Assembly (NCBI GenBank): GCA_017621975.1
Contig: JAGARW010000018.1
Span: 1-46,382 of the forward strand
Reading direction: 5' to 3'
Source: Lachnospiraceae bacterium
Lineage (GTDB): Bacteria; Bacillota; Clostridia; Lachnospirales; Lachnospiraceae
Length of the DNA: 46,382 bases
Shown here: piece after piece, positions 1-7,939 of the stretch
Position numbering within the stretch: the first letter of the stretch is position 1
Layout of the letters: every line of letters begins with the position of its first letter
Translations under genes and position numbers: made by a program
Notes under the pieces: model-generated
Databases searched by the model: none
What the model was told of the DNA's origin: nothing
The model's input: only the letters and a program-made list of their open reading frames with translations

Positions 1-59
1 AGAGTACTAACAAAGGGAGGAAAGGCAACTTCCCAAACTATCATTCAGGAGGAAGAAAA

Positions 60-1106
60 ATGAAGGTAAAAAAATTATTGTCAACAGTGTTGACAACAGC
101 AATGGTTGTTACGATGCTGGCAGGATGCGGCGCAGCAAAAGAGTCGGCTCCGGCAGCAGAGGCTCCGGCGGAGGCGTCTACGGAAGCTGCGGCCGAGGAA
201 GCGGCTCCGGCAGCAGGCGCGGATCTTTCCGGCGAATCTATTACATGTATCGTACCTTACGATGCGGGCGGCGGTACAGACACCGTTATGAGAGCGCTGG
301 CTGATTCCGCAAAGGGTTCTTTCAAGAACATCACAGTTGAGAACCGTTCGGGCGGCGGCGGCGCGACAGGTATGCTGGCGGGCGCTACGGCAAAGGCTGA
401 CGGAACGACGGTTACGATGATTACAGTTGAGCTTGCAACGCTGGAAGCGATGGGAACGAACGCAGGTCTTACATATTCCATGTTCAAACCGATTATGATG
501 GTAAACAGCGCTTGCTCGGCAATTACAGTAAAAGCAGACGACGAGCGTTTCGCTACTCTGGAGGATCTGATCGAGTACAGCAAGAGCAATGAATTGCAGA
601 TGGGTAACTCCGGTAACGGCGCGATCTGGCATCTGGCAGCGGCTGGTCTTGCAAAAACAGCAGGTACGGAATTCAAGCATGTTGCATACGATGGAGCGGC
701 AGGCGCGATCACAGACCTTCTGGGCGGACATATCGACGCAGTAGCGGTTTCCTATGCAGAAGTTGCAAGCTATGTAGAAAGCGGCGACTTAAAGGTACTG
801 GCTGTTATGAGCGACAATCGTCTGGAATCCATCCCGGACGTACCGACATGCAAAGAATGCGGATATGACGCAGTTCTTGGTACATGGAGAGGTCTTGGCG
901 TTCCGAAGGATACGCCGGATGAGATCGTAGACGCTTTATATGCGGCGTTCAGCTCTGCGGCAGAATCTGATGCATTCGTAGAATTCATGAACAACTCCAA
1001 CAATGTAATCGACATTCTGGACGGCCCGGCTTTTGAAGAGCGTATCGCAAAAGACCTTGAGGTTTATACAGGACTGGTAGAAGACCTTGGCTTAAAGGTT
1101 CAGTAA
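60..1106 (+). CDS. tctC: TctC-type substrate-binding lipoprotein of a tripartite tricarboxylate transporter
   Basis: Extracytoplasmic solute receptor of a tripartite tricarboxylate transporter (TTT) that delivers an organic anion to the TctA/TctB permease. The first 23 residues form a lipoprotein signal peptide ending in lipobox LAGC (lipid-modified Cys23). An Ala/Glu/Pro-rich linker to about residue 52 tethers the domain. The mature part opens with the family signature VPYDAGGGTDT, which forms part of the carboxylate-binding pocket, and runs to about the usual size (348 aa with signal). An AGGAGG site lies just upstream of the ATG at 60. tctB and tctA follow on the same strand, with a terminator-like hairpin between tctC and tctB that would favour excess receptor. 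The substrate is not readable from sequence; the downstream KDG genes suggest a uronate or ketodeoxyuronate (inference). Confidence 0.93.
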   Translation: MKVKKLLSTVLTTAMVVTMLAGCGAAKESAPAAEAPAEASTEAAAEEAAPAAGADLSGESITCIVPYDAGGGTDTVMRALADSAKGSFKNITVENRSGGGGATGMLAGATAKADGTTVTMITVELATLEAMGTNAGLTYSMFKPIMMVNSACSAITVKADDERFATLEDLIEYSKSNELQMGNSGNGAIWHLAAAGLAKTAGTEFKHVAYDGAAGAITDLLGGHIDAVAVSYAEVASYVESGDLKVLAVMSDNRLESIPDVPTCKECGYDAVLGTWRGLGVPKDTPDEIVDALYAAFSSAAESDAFVEFMNNSNNVIDILDGPAFEERIAKDLEVYTGLVEDLGLKVQ

Positions 1107-1144
1107 GATAAATAAACATAGTTGTTACGTTAAGCAGCTTATAG

Positions 1145-1181
1145 AATCAGCGGGGAAGTTTGCTTCTCCGCTGATTTTTTT
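1145..1181 (+). terminator. Hairpin with T tract between tctC and tctB
   Basis: The stem AATCAGCGGGGAAG pairs with CTTCTCCGCTGATT and runs into a seven-T tract. It looks like a full intrinsic terminator but sits inside an apparent operon. Partial read-through would give more receptor (tctC) than membrane subunits, as in many binding-protein operons. Confidence 0.85.
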
Positions 1182-1212
1182 AACAGAAAGAAAACATGTA
1201 GGAGGTATTCCG

Positions 1213-1677
1213 ATGAAAAAAGGAAATATTATCACTTCTGTCCTTGTGATGGCGCTGAGCGTTTACGTAATCGTAACATGCGCGGGCTATCCGACGGCGG
1301 AGGCATACGGCACGGGCGTACCTGGTCCCGGCTTGTGGCCGATGGCAGTGGCAGTTTGTATGCTGCTTGCAGCGATCAGTCTGCTGATCAAAGCGCTCCG
1401 AACAAAAAAGGAAGACGATACGCCGATCGAGATGTGGACGGAAGGAACAAAGAGAGTTTACATTACAATGGCGATTCTTGTCGTTTATGTAGCCGTTCTC
1501 GGAATCATCGGCTTTTTGATTTCCACCGCGGTCATGCTGTTTATTTTCATTCAGTGGTTCGGTAAAAAGAAACCGTGGATCACGCTGCTGATTTCCGTGA
1601 TCTGTACGGCGGTCATTTACGGCGTGTTCAAGTTCCTGCTGAACGTACCTGTTGACTTCGGTTTATTTTATATTTAG
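1213..1677 (+). CDS. tctB: TctB-type small membrane subunit of the TTT transporter
   Basis: Small integral membrane subunit of the tripartite tricarboxylate transporter. The 154-aa protein has a hydrophobic segment at residues 5-22, a second near 40-60 and two close together at about 84-115 and 122-150. This fits the four-helix DUF1468/TctB family in both length and pattern. The N-terminal motif PGPGLWP (residues 36-42) is typical of TctB proteins. An AGGAGG site precedes the ATG at 1213. It lies between tctC and tctA, 11 bases before tctA, the standard TTT gene order. Confidence 0.9.
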   Translation: MKKGNIITSVLVMALSVYVIVTCAGYPTAEAYGTGVPGPGLWPMAVAVCMLLAAISLLIKALRTKKEDDTPIEMWTEGTKRVYITMAILVVYVAVLGIIGFLISTAVMLFIFIQWFGKKKPWITLLISVICTAVIYGVFKFLLNVPVDFGLFYI

Positions 1678-1688
1678 GAGGAAGCGCT

Positions 1689-3161
1689 ATGTTAATAGAA
1701 GTATTACAGTCGGCATTTAGTCCGATGGTTCTGTTATATATGGTTCTTGGCGTAGGCGCGGGTATCTGTATCGGCGCGCTGCCGGGACTGACGGCAACGA
1801 TGGGCGTTGCGCTTTTACTTCCGCTGACGTTCGGAATGGATGCGACGTCCGGTATTTTAATGCTCCTTGGTATTTATGTCGGAGCGATCTACGGCGGTTC
1901 TATTTCCGCAGTTTTATTACATACGCCGGGTACGCCCGCATCGGCGGCGACGGCGATCGACGGTTACGAGTTCTCCAAGCGGGGCGAGGCGGGACGCGCG
2001 CTCGGTATTGCGACGCTCGGCAGTTACGTCGGCGGTATTATGAGCTGTATTTGCTTATGGCTGATCAGCCCGCAGCTTGCGAAGCTGGCGCTGAAATTCA
2101 GTTCGGCGGAATTTTTCCTGCTGGCATTGTTCGGTCTGTGCATCATTTCCAATATTTCCGGAAAGGACATGGCGAAAGGTCTGATCTGCGGTTTCCTTGG
2201 TATTTTGACGGCTACGATCGGTATCGACAGCGTAACGAGCTACGTACGTTTTTCCGATAATGTCAACTTACTCTCCGGCGTGCAGTACATCGCGGTTATG
2301 ATCGGTCTGTTTGCGATGAGTCAGGCGTTTGAATCGATCGAAGATATTTTTTCAAAGGATGAGGTCAATACAAAAGTAACGAGACTGCTTCCGACAAAGG
2401 AAGACTTAAAAACTATTTTGAGAACGTCTTCCGTCACGGGTCTGATCGGAACGTTTATCGGTATCGTACCGGGCGCCGGCGCGGATATCGGTTCCTTTGT
2501 AGGCTACAATGCGGCGAGAGGCTTTTCCAAGCATCCCGAAGAGTTCGGTAAGGGCGCGCCGGATGCGGTTGCGGCTTCCGAAGGCGGCAACAACGGCGTA
2601 ACGGGCGGCGCGCTGATTCCGATGCTGACGCTCGGCGTTCCGGGCGACGCGGTTGCGGCGATCATGATCGGCGCTCTGACGATTCAGGGACTGACGCCGG
2701 GACCGATGCTCTTCCAGAATAATAAGGTTCTTGTATATACGATCTTCCTCGGTATGTTTGTTGCGAATACGATCATGGTGCTGCTCGGTTTTTCCTGCAT
2801 CAGACTGTTTACAAAGGTACTGAGCGTGCCGAAGACGATCCTGACGCCGATCATCTTTGCGCTTTGCGTGATCGGCAGCTATGCGATGCGCAATAACTTA
2901 TTCGACGTAGGCGTTATGCTGTTGGCAGGTATTATCGGATATTTCCTCGGTAAGGTCAAGGTTCCGACGTCTCCGGCGATCCTCGGACTCATCCTTGGAC
3001 CGATGGCGGAAAAGAATTTCCGTACGGCGCTTCTGAAGTCCGGCGGAAGTCCCGACGTATTTTTCAATACGGTAATTTGCTGGTTCTTTATTATATTGAT
3101 CGTTGTTTCCTTATTCGGCGGCAAGATCAAAGCGTTTGGGAAAAAGATCATAAAAAAATAA
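1689..3161 (+). CDS. tctA: TctA-type large permease subunit of the TTT transporter
   Basis: Main membrane-spanning subunit of the TTT transporter, thought to carry the ion-coupled transport path. The 490-aa length and roughly 10-12 hydrophobic segments match TctA. The conserved glycine-rich motif GALPGLTATMG (about residues 29-39) is present, as is the internally repeated counterpart GIVPGAGADIG (about residues 258-268), followed by SEGGNNGVTGGALIP. These two repeats are the family hallmark. The start at 1689 has an AGGAGG site 5' of it. It is followed after 42 bases by a KDG kinase gene, so the transporter is probably co-transcribed with KDG catabolism, which points to an acidic sugar substrate rather than citrate (inference). 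Confidence 0.94.
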   Translation: MLIEVLQSAFSPMVLLYMVLGVGAGICIGALPGLTATMGVALLLPLTFGMDATSGILMLLGIYVGAIYGGSISAVLLHTPGTPASAATAIDGYEFSKRGEAGRALGIATLGSYVGGIMSCICLWLISPQLAKLALKFSSAEFFLLALFGLCIISNISGKDMAKGLICGFLGILTATIGIDSVTSYVRFSDNVNLLSGVQYIAVMIGLFAMSQAFESIEDIFSKDEVNTKVTRLLPTKEDLKTILRTSSVTGLIGTFIGIVPGAGADIGSFVGYNAARGFSKHPEEFGKGAPDAVAASEGGNNGVTGGALIPMLTLGVPGDAVAAIMIGALTIQGLTPGPMLFQNNKVLVYTIFLGMFVANTIMVLLGFSCIRLFTKVLSVPKTILTPIIFALCVIGSYAMRNNLFDVGVMLLAGIIGYFLGKVKVPTSPAILGLILGPMAEKNFRTALLKSGGSPDVFFNTVICWFFIILIVVSLFGGKIKAFGKKIIKK

Positions 3162-3170
3162 CGGGCGGTA

Positions 3171-3189
3171 AAAACAAAGCGTTTGTTTT
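3171..3189. repeat. 19-bp perfect palindrome between tctA and the KDG kinase gene
   Basis: AAAACAAA and TTTGTTTT flank the 3-nt centre GCG. The palindrome sits in the 42-base gap between tctA and kdgK. It could be a weak AT-rich hairpin in the mRNA or an operator half of a regulator site. No promoter is evident beside it, so its role is open. Confidence 0.4.
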
Positions 3190-3203
3190 GAAACGGAGAA
3201 AAG

Positions 3204-4166
3204 ATGGCTGAAATTATTACAATCGGAGAAACTATGGCGGCGTTTGTGCCGAAAGGAACAGGGTATCTGCATTATATCAAGGATTATGAGCTGCGTATTG
3301 CCGGAGCGGAAAGCAATCTGGCGATCGGGGCATGCAAGCTCGGCCATTCCGCTTCGTGGATCAGCAGCCTTGGGGACGATGAACTCGGATACTTTGTAAA
3401 TAACAGTATTCGTGCGGAAGGCGTAGAGACGCGGTATGTACAGTTTCATAAGAAACGTCCGACCGGCGTTATGCTGAAACAGATCCTGCCGGGAAAAGAG
3501 ACGAGCGTCTTTTATTACCGGGAGCATTCGGCGGCGAGCCGTATGCATAAGGATATGCTGAAGCCGGAAATGTTTACGGGAGGAAAAGTTCTGCATTTGA
3601 CCGGAATTACGCCCGTACTGTCGGACACGTGCGAGGAGTTGGCTCTGCAGGCTGCCGCAATGGGAAAAAAAGAGGGACTGCTGCTCAGCTTTGATCCGAA
3701 TATCCGCAGAAAATTGTGGAAAGAAAAGAATTATACGAAAACTCTGCAAAAAATCGTAGAGTATACCAATATTCTCATGCTTGGACTGGATGAAGCGAAG
3801 ACGCTTTACGGGACGGATGAGAAAGAAAAAATTATAGAAGCGTTTTTCCAAAAGGAAGATGCGCAGTATATCGCCATCAAGGATGGCAGCAGAGGGGCTT
3901 ACGTGGCGGACAGGGACGGCGGTTATGCCATTCCTCCGTATCCCTGCACGCCCGTAGACCCGATCGGAGCGGGGGACGCCTTTAATGCGGGCTTTCTGTG
4001 CGGATTGTTAGAAGGTGCAAGCGTACGGGAAGCGGGAGAAATAGCGGCTATAGCGGGGGCGCTGGCAACGGAAAGCTATGGAGACATTGAAGGGTATCCG
4101 ACCCGCAGGGCGATACGGCGCATATTGGACGAAAAGAGCGGAAAGGACGCGGAGATCTATCGTTAA
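3204..4166 (+). CDS. kdgK: PfkB-family sugar kinase, probable 2-keto-3-deoxygluconate kinase (copy 1)
   Basis: Predicted cytoplasmic kinase converting 2-keto-3-deoxygluconate (KDG) plus ATP to KDPG. The 320-aa protein has the N-terminal ribokinase signature (GESNLAIG-type region near residue 35) and the C-terminal PfkB signature PIGAGDAFNAGF, with the catalytic base Asp in GAGDAF. The stretch SFDPNIRRKLW is typical of KDG kinases. The start ATG at 3204 has GGAG upstream. The KDPG aldolase gene begins 18 bases after its stop, so kinase and aldolase are probably co-translated steps of one pathway. A second PfkB kinase of the same kind lies at 6776-7801. Related PfkB members act on ribose or fructose, but the neighbourhood favours KDG. 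Confidence 0.85.
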   Translation: MAEIITIGETMAAFVPKGTGYLHYIKDYELRIAGAESNLAIGACKLGHSASWISSLGDDELGYFVNNSIRAEGVETRYVQFHKKRPTGVMLKQILPGKETSVFYYREHSAASRMHKDMLKPEMFTGGKVLHLTGITPVLSDTCEELALQAAAMGKKEGLLLSFDPNIRRKLWKEKNYTKTLQKIVEYTNILMLGLDEAKTLYGTDEKEKIIEAFFQKEDAQYIAIKDGSRGAYVADRDGGYAIPPYPCTPVDPIGAGDAFNAGFLCGLLEGASVREAGEIAAIAGALATESYGDIEGYPTRRAIRRILDEKSGKDAEIYR

Positions 4167-4184
4167 GCGATAGGAGAGGTGAGT

Positions 4185-4823
4185 ATGGCGGTCGGAATGA
4201 AAGAAATTTTAAAGGATAATCCAATCTGTGCGATCATGCGCGGAATACCGACGGAAAAGGCGTTAGCTTATGCACAGGCGGCTTACCGCGGCGGCGTGAG
4301 ATTGTTTGAGGTAGCGATGAACACGCAGGGCGGCGCGGAGCAGATTGCGCTTCTGCGCCGGGAGTTCGGCGCGGACGTATATATCGGTGCGGGAACAGTT
4401 ATTAACAAGGAACGCTGCAAAGCGGCGCACGACGCGGGAGCACAGTTTTTCCTGACGCCGAATGCTGCCAAGGAAACGCTGCGTTATTGCAGAAGTCATG
4501 AGATTCCGCTTCTGCCGGGCGTTATGACGCCGACGGACGTAGGCGTTTGTTTAGACTATGGGTTTCAGATCATGAAGCTGTTCCCGGCGGGAGATTTGCC
4601 GATGTCTTATATCAAGAGTTTGAAGGGACCTTTTGACGGAACGCAGTACGTGGCGGTCGGCGGCGTAAAGCTGGAAAACATTGCCGGATTTTTTAAAGCG
4701 GGTTTTATCGGCGTCGGGATCGGCAGTAATCTGATTCCAAAGGAGTTTGTAAAAAACGACGACTGGGACAGCGCCGCCGCTTATGTGAAAAAGTTCTTTG
4801 AACAGATAGAAACTGTTGAATAA
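4185..4823 (+). CDS. kdgA: KDPG / 4-hydroxy-2-oxoglutarate aldolase (copy 1)
   Basis: Class I (Schiff-base) aldolase that splits KDPG into pyruvate and glyceraldehyde-3-phosphate. The 212-aa protein matches the family length. The expected catalytic residues are visible: Glu42 in FEVAMNT and the Schiff-base Lys131 in IMKLFPAG. An in-frame GTG at 4179 is too close to the AGGAG at 4172-4176, whereas the ATG at 4185 has eight bases of spacing, so 4185 is chosen. It sits between a KDG kinase and kduI. A second aldolase, with an added C-terminal domain, lies at 5771-6730. Confidence 0.9.
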   Translation: MAVGMKEILKDNPICAIMRGIPTEKALAYAQAAYRGGVRLFEVAMNTQGGAEQIALLRREFGADVYIGAGTVINKERCKAAHDAGAQFFLTPNAAKETLRYCRSHEIPLLPGVMTPTDVGVCLDYGFQIMKLFPAGDLPMSYIKSLKGPFDGTQYVAVGGVKLENIAGFFKAGFIGVGIGSNLIPKEFVKNDDWDSAAAYVKKFFEQIETVE

Positions 4824-4882
4824 GGACAGCGCGGACGCATGGTGCGCGTAGGCCGAAGCAGGGAAGGAAGGCGGAGAGCAGG

Positions 4883-5743
4883 ATGGAAGTAAGAACGGCG
4901 GCATCGCCAAGAGATGTGATGCATTACACGACGCAGCGGTTAAGAGAAGAATTTCTTGTTCAGGATTTATTTATTCCGGGAGAGATTAAGCTGGTCTACA
5001 GCCATATTGACAGAATTATTACGGGCGGAGCAGTTCCGGTGGAACCGATCGCGCTGACGGCAGGGAAAGAGCTGCGTGCGGATTATTTTTTGCAGCGCAG
5101 AGAGCTTGGCGTTATCAATATCGGCGGAGCGGGAACGGTCACGGTAGACGGACGGGAGTATCCGGTCGCGCACAAGGAAGGTATGTATATCGGCATGGGC
5201 AGCCGGGAAATTACATTTGCGAGCAAGGATGCGGCGCATCCGGCGAAATTTTACTTGAACTGCGCGCCTGCACATAAGACATATCCGACAGTTTTGATAA
5301 GACCTGAAGGGAAGCCGGAGGAAGGCGTCGTCATCGTAAAGGACGAAAATAAAGTAGAGCTTGGCACATTGGAGGAGTCCAATCACCGTACGATCTGTAA
5401 ATATATTCTTCCGGGACAGGTGGAAAGCTGCCAGCTTGTCATGGGAATGACGCACCTGGAACCGGGCAGTGTCTGGAACAGTATGCCGTGTCATACGCAT
5501 GACAGACGGATGGAAGTTTATCTTTATTTTGAATTATCGGAAGATGATTTTGTCATGCATTATATGGGCGAGCCGACACAGACACGGCATATCGTTATGA
5601 GGAATGAGGAGGCGGTGATCTCTCCGAGCTGGTCGATTCACTGCGGCTGCGGAAGCCGGAATTATACGTTTATCTGGGGTATGGTCGGAGAAAATCAAGC
5701 GTTTGACGACATGGACGGCATTGATAATAAAGATTTATTATAA
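4883..5743 (+). CDS. kduI: 5-dehydro-4-deoxy-D-glucuronate isomerase (KduI)
   Basis: Isomerase converting 5-keto-4-deoxyuronate, released from unsaturated uronides of pectin, glycosaminoglycans or similar polymers, into 3-deoxy-D-glycero-2,5-hexodiulosonate. The 286-aa protein is near the usual 278-280. The zinc-binding cupin signature is clear: CHTHDRRMEVYLYF supplies two His and a Glu, and the later SIHCGCG supplies the third His. A GGAG site precedes the ATG at 4883. Its presence shows that the cluster handles unsaturated uronic acids and not only gluconate-derived KDG. The next step, reduction to KDG, is probably done by the SDR encoded at 8882-9679. Confidence 0.95.
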   Translation: MEVRTAASPRDVMHYTTQRLREEFLVQDLFIPGEIKLVYSHIDRIITGGAVPVEPIALTAGKELRADYFLQRRELGVINIGGAGTVTVDGREYPVAHKEGMYIGMGSREITFASKDAAHPAKFYLNCAPAHKTYPTVLIRPEGKPEEGVVIVKDENKVELGTLEESNHRTICKYILPGQVESCQLVMGMTHLEPGSVWNSMPCHTHDRRMEVYLYFELSEDDFVMHYMGEPTQTRHIVMRNEEAVISPSWSIHCGCGSRNYTFIWGMVGENQAFDDMDGIDNKDLL

Positions 5744-5770
5744 AGGGTCATAAAGAAAGGGAGAAAATAT

Positions 5771-6730
5771 ATGAACGCAGTATTGGAAAAAATTCAAAAA
5801 TTGGGAATTGTACCGGTTGTCGTATTAAATGACGCGGCGGACGCGGAGCCGGTTGCAAAAGCGCTTTGCGAAGGCGGTCTGCCGGTAGCGGAGGTTACGT
5901 TCCGCACGGATGCGGCGGAGGAATCCATTCGTATTATGAAAGAGAAATTTCCGGAAATGCTCGTAGGAGCGGGAACCGTGCTGACGACGGAACAGGCGGA
6001 ACGGGCGATAAACGCGGGCGCAGAATTTATCGTAAGCCCGGGCTTTAATCCGACCGTCGTAAAATATTGTCTGGAAAAGGGCGTGCCGATGACGCCGGGC
6101 TGCAACAATCCTTCCGCAATGGAAGGCGCGCTGGAGTTGGGACTTGACGTTGTAAAATTTTTCCCGGCGGAGGCTTCCGGCGGACTGAAGGCGATCAAAG
6201 CAATGGCGGCGGCTTATGTAAACCTGAAATTTATGCCTACAGGCGGCGTGAATGCAAAAAATATCAACGAATATCTTGCATTTCCAAAAATCATTGCCTG
6301 CGGCGGAAGCTGGATGGTAAGCGGCGATCTGATCAAGAACAAAGAATTTGACAAGATCACGGAACTGACAAGAGAAGCGGTCATGACCGTGCTTGGCTTC
6401 GAACTGAAGCATGTCGGCATCAACTGTGAAAATGAAACGCAGGCGGATCAGACGGCGGGCTTTTTTGCGAAAGCATTCGGCTTTGAGAAGAAAGCGGGTA
6501 ACAGTTCCGTCTTTGCAGGCAGCTATATCGAAGCGATGAAGGAGCCGTATCTCGGAGCAAAGGGGCATATTGCCATCGGTACGAACAACATTGAAAGAGC
6601 GGTTAATTACCTGGATGTGATCGGCGTTTCGGTTGATATGGAAACTGCAAAATATAAGGACGGAAAGCTGACCGCCGTATATCTGAAGGATGAAGTGTCC
6701 GGCTTTGCAGTGCACTTGGTTCAGAAATAA
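5771..6730 (+). CDS. KDPG aldolase fused to a C-terminal VOC (glyoxalase-like) domain
   Basis: Two-domain protein of 319 aa. Residues 1-205 form a KDPG-type class I aldolase with Glu41 in AEVTFRT and Schiff-base Lys129 in VVKFFPAE. Residues 210-319 resemble one vicinal-oxygen-chelate (VOC) module. It starts ELKHVGINCEN (His214) and carries KGHIAIG (His266) and FAVHLVQK (His315), spaced like VOC metal ligands. The plain aldolase family is about 210 aa, so the tail is an addition. It might bind a metal and chelate a keto-acid intermediate or by-product, or serve in oligomer contacts (inference). An AAGGGAG site precedes the ATG. The second KDG kinase follows 45 bases later, forming an aldolase-kinase pair that mirrors the kinase-aldolase pair upstream. 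Confidence 0.85.
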   Translation: MNAVLEKIQKLGIVPVVVLNDAADAEPVAKALCEGGLPVAEVTFRTDAAEESIRIMKEKFPEMLVGAGTVLTTEQAERAINAGAEFIVSPGFNPTVVKYCLEKGVPMTPGCNNPSAMEGALELGLDVVKFFPAEASGGLKAIKAMAAAYVNLKFMPTGGVNAKNINEYLAFPKIIACGGSWMVSGDLIKNKEFDKITELTREAVMTVLGFELKHVGINCENETQADQTAGFFAKAFGFEKKAGNSSVFAGSYIEAMKEPYLGAKGHIAIGTNNIERAVNYLDVIGVSVDMETAKYKDGKLTAVYLKDEVSGFAVHLVQK

Positions 6731-6775
6731 AAAAGTTGAAATAGGAAATTCAAAGAATTAGGAGGATGAGATAGC

Positions 6776-7801
6776 ATGGCAAAGAAAGTTGTTACATTTG
6801 GTGAGATTATGCTGCGTCTGGCGCCGGAAGGATATTACCGTTTTGTACAGGCGGAGACGCTTGGCGCAACGTACGGAGGCGGCGAGGCGAACGTAGCGGT
6901 TTCTCTCGCGAACTATGGATTTGACGCCTATTACGTAACAAAGCTGCCGAAGCATGAAATCGGTCAGGCGGCGGTTAATTCCCTTCGCAGATTTGGCGTA
7001 AACACGGATTATATCGCAAGGGGCGGAAACAGAGTCGGCATTTATTTCTTAGAGAAGGGCGCTTCCCAGAGACCGTCAAAGGTTATTTATGACAGAGCGG
7101 CATCCGCGATTGCAGAAGCAAAGCCGGAAGATTTCAACTGGAAAGAAATTTTCGAAGGAGCAGAGTGGTTCCATTTTACGGGAATTACGCCGGCGCTGAA
7201 CGACGATGTGGCAGAGATCTGTCTGGAAGCATGCAAGGCGGCAAAGGAAGCGGGCGTTAAGATTTCCTGCGACTTGAACTACCGAAAGAAGCTGTGGAGC
7301 AAAGAAAAAGCCGGGGAAGTAATGGCAAAATTATGCGAGTATGTAGACGTATGCATCGCAAATGAAGAGGATGCGGCGGACGTATTCGGTATTCACGCTT
7401 CCAATACGGACGTTACGACCGGTAAGGTGAACAAAGAAGGCTACAAGGAAGTTGCAAAGCAGCTGGCTGACAGATTCGGCTTTGAGAAAGTAGCGATCAC
7501 ACTGAGAGAATCGCTTTCTGCCAACGATAACAACTGGTCGGCAATGCTTTATGATAAGGGAGAGTATTTCTTCAGCAAGCAGTATAAAATGCATATTGTC
7601 GATCGTGTAGGCGGAGGAGACAGCTTTGGAGGAGGACTGATCTGTGCGGCGTTAAACGATTATGATTCCCAGCAGATCATTGAATTTGCTACGGCTGCTT
7701 CGTGCCTGAAGCATTCTATTGAAGGCGATTACAATATGGTATCAATGGATGAGGTATTGACGCTGGCGGGCGGCGACGGTTCAGGGCGCGTGCAGAGATA
7801 A
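6776..7801 (+). CDS. kdgK: PfkB-family sugar kinase, probable 2-keto-3-deoxygluconate kinase (copy 2)
   Basis: Second PfkB kinase of the cluster, 341 aa. The N-terminus MAKKVVTFGEIMLRLAP and the motif GGGEANVAVSLANYG are typical of KDG kinases. The C-terminal signature reads RVGGGDSFGGGL, with GGGDSF in place of the GAGDAF of copy 1; the catalytic Asp is kept. It is clearly diverged from copy 1, so the two may differ in substrate (KDG against the galacto epimer, or free against modified forms); this is inference. An AGGAGG site precedes the ATG at 6776. It is the last gene of the plus-strand run and is followed by a strong hairpin facing the convergent regulator gene. Confidence 0.86.
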   Translation: MAKKVVTFGEIMLRLAPEGYYRFVQAETLGATYGGGEANVAVSLANYGFDAYYVTKLPKHEIGQAAVNSLRRFGVNTDYIARGGNRVGIYFLEKGASQRPSKVIYDRAASAIAEAKPEDFNWKEIFEGAEWFHFTGITPALNDDVAEICLEACKAAKEAGVKISCDLNYRKKLWSKEKAGEVMAKLCEYVDVCIANEEDAADVFGIHASNTDVTTGKVNKEGYKEVAKQLADRFGFEKVAITLRESLSANDNNWSAMLYDKGEYFFSKQYKMHIVDRVGGGDSFGGGLICAALNDYDSQQIIEFATAASCLKHSIEGDYNMVSMDEVLTLAGGDGSGRVQR

Positions 7802-7819
7802 ACGGAAATAAAAAGAGGG

Positions 7820-7896
7820 GCTGCCGCCGGAAGCGGGGTTTGCGGATATCGGGCTTTTACGCTCAATATTCGTGCCGATACTTCCGGCGGCAGCCG
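7820..7896. terminator. Long-stem hairpin between convergent kdgK copy 2 and the iclR-type gene
   Basis: A perfect 15-bp stem, GGCTGCCGCCGGAAG with CTTCCGGCGGCAGCC, encloses a 47-nt loop. It lies between genes whose 3' ends face each other and probably ends transcription from both sides. T tracts are short, so it may instead act as an mRNA 3' end stabiliser. Confidence 0.65.
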
Positions 7897-7939
7897 TTTA
7901 TGCAGCGTACGATAAGGAACGGATACGGGAAAAAGACGC

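Noticed and set aside
3111-3851. Long minus-strand reading frame opposite tctA and kdgK.
   Set aside because: Arginine- and histidine-rich shadow frame of well-conserved plus-strand genes, with no binding site.
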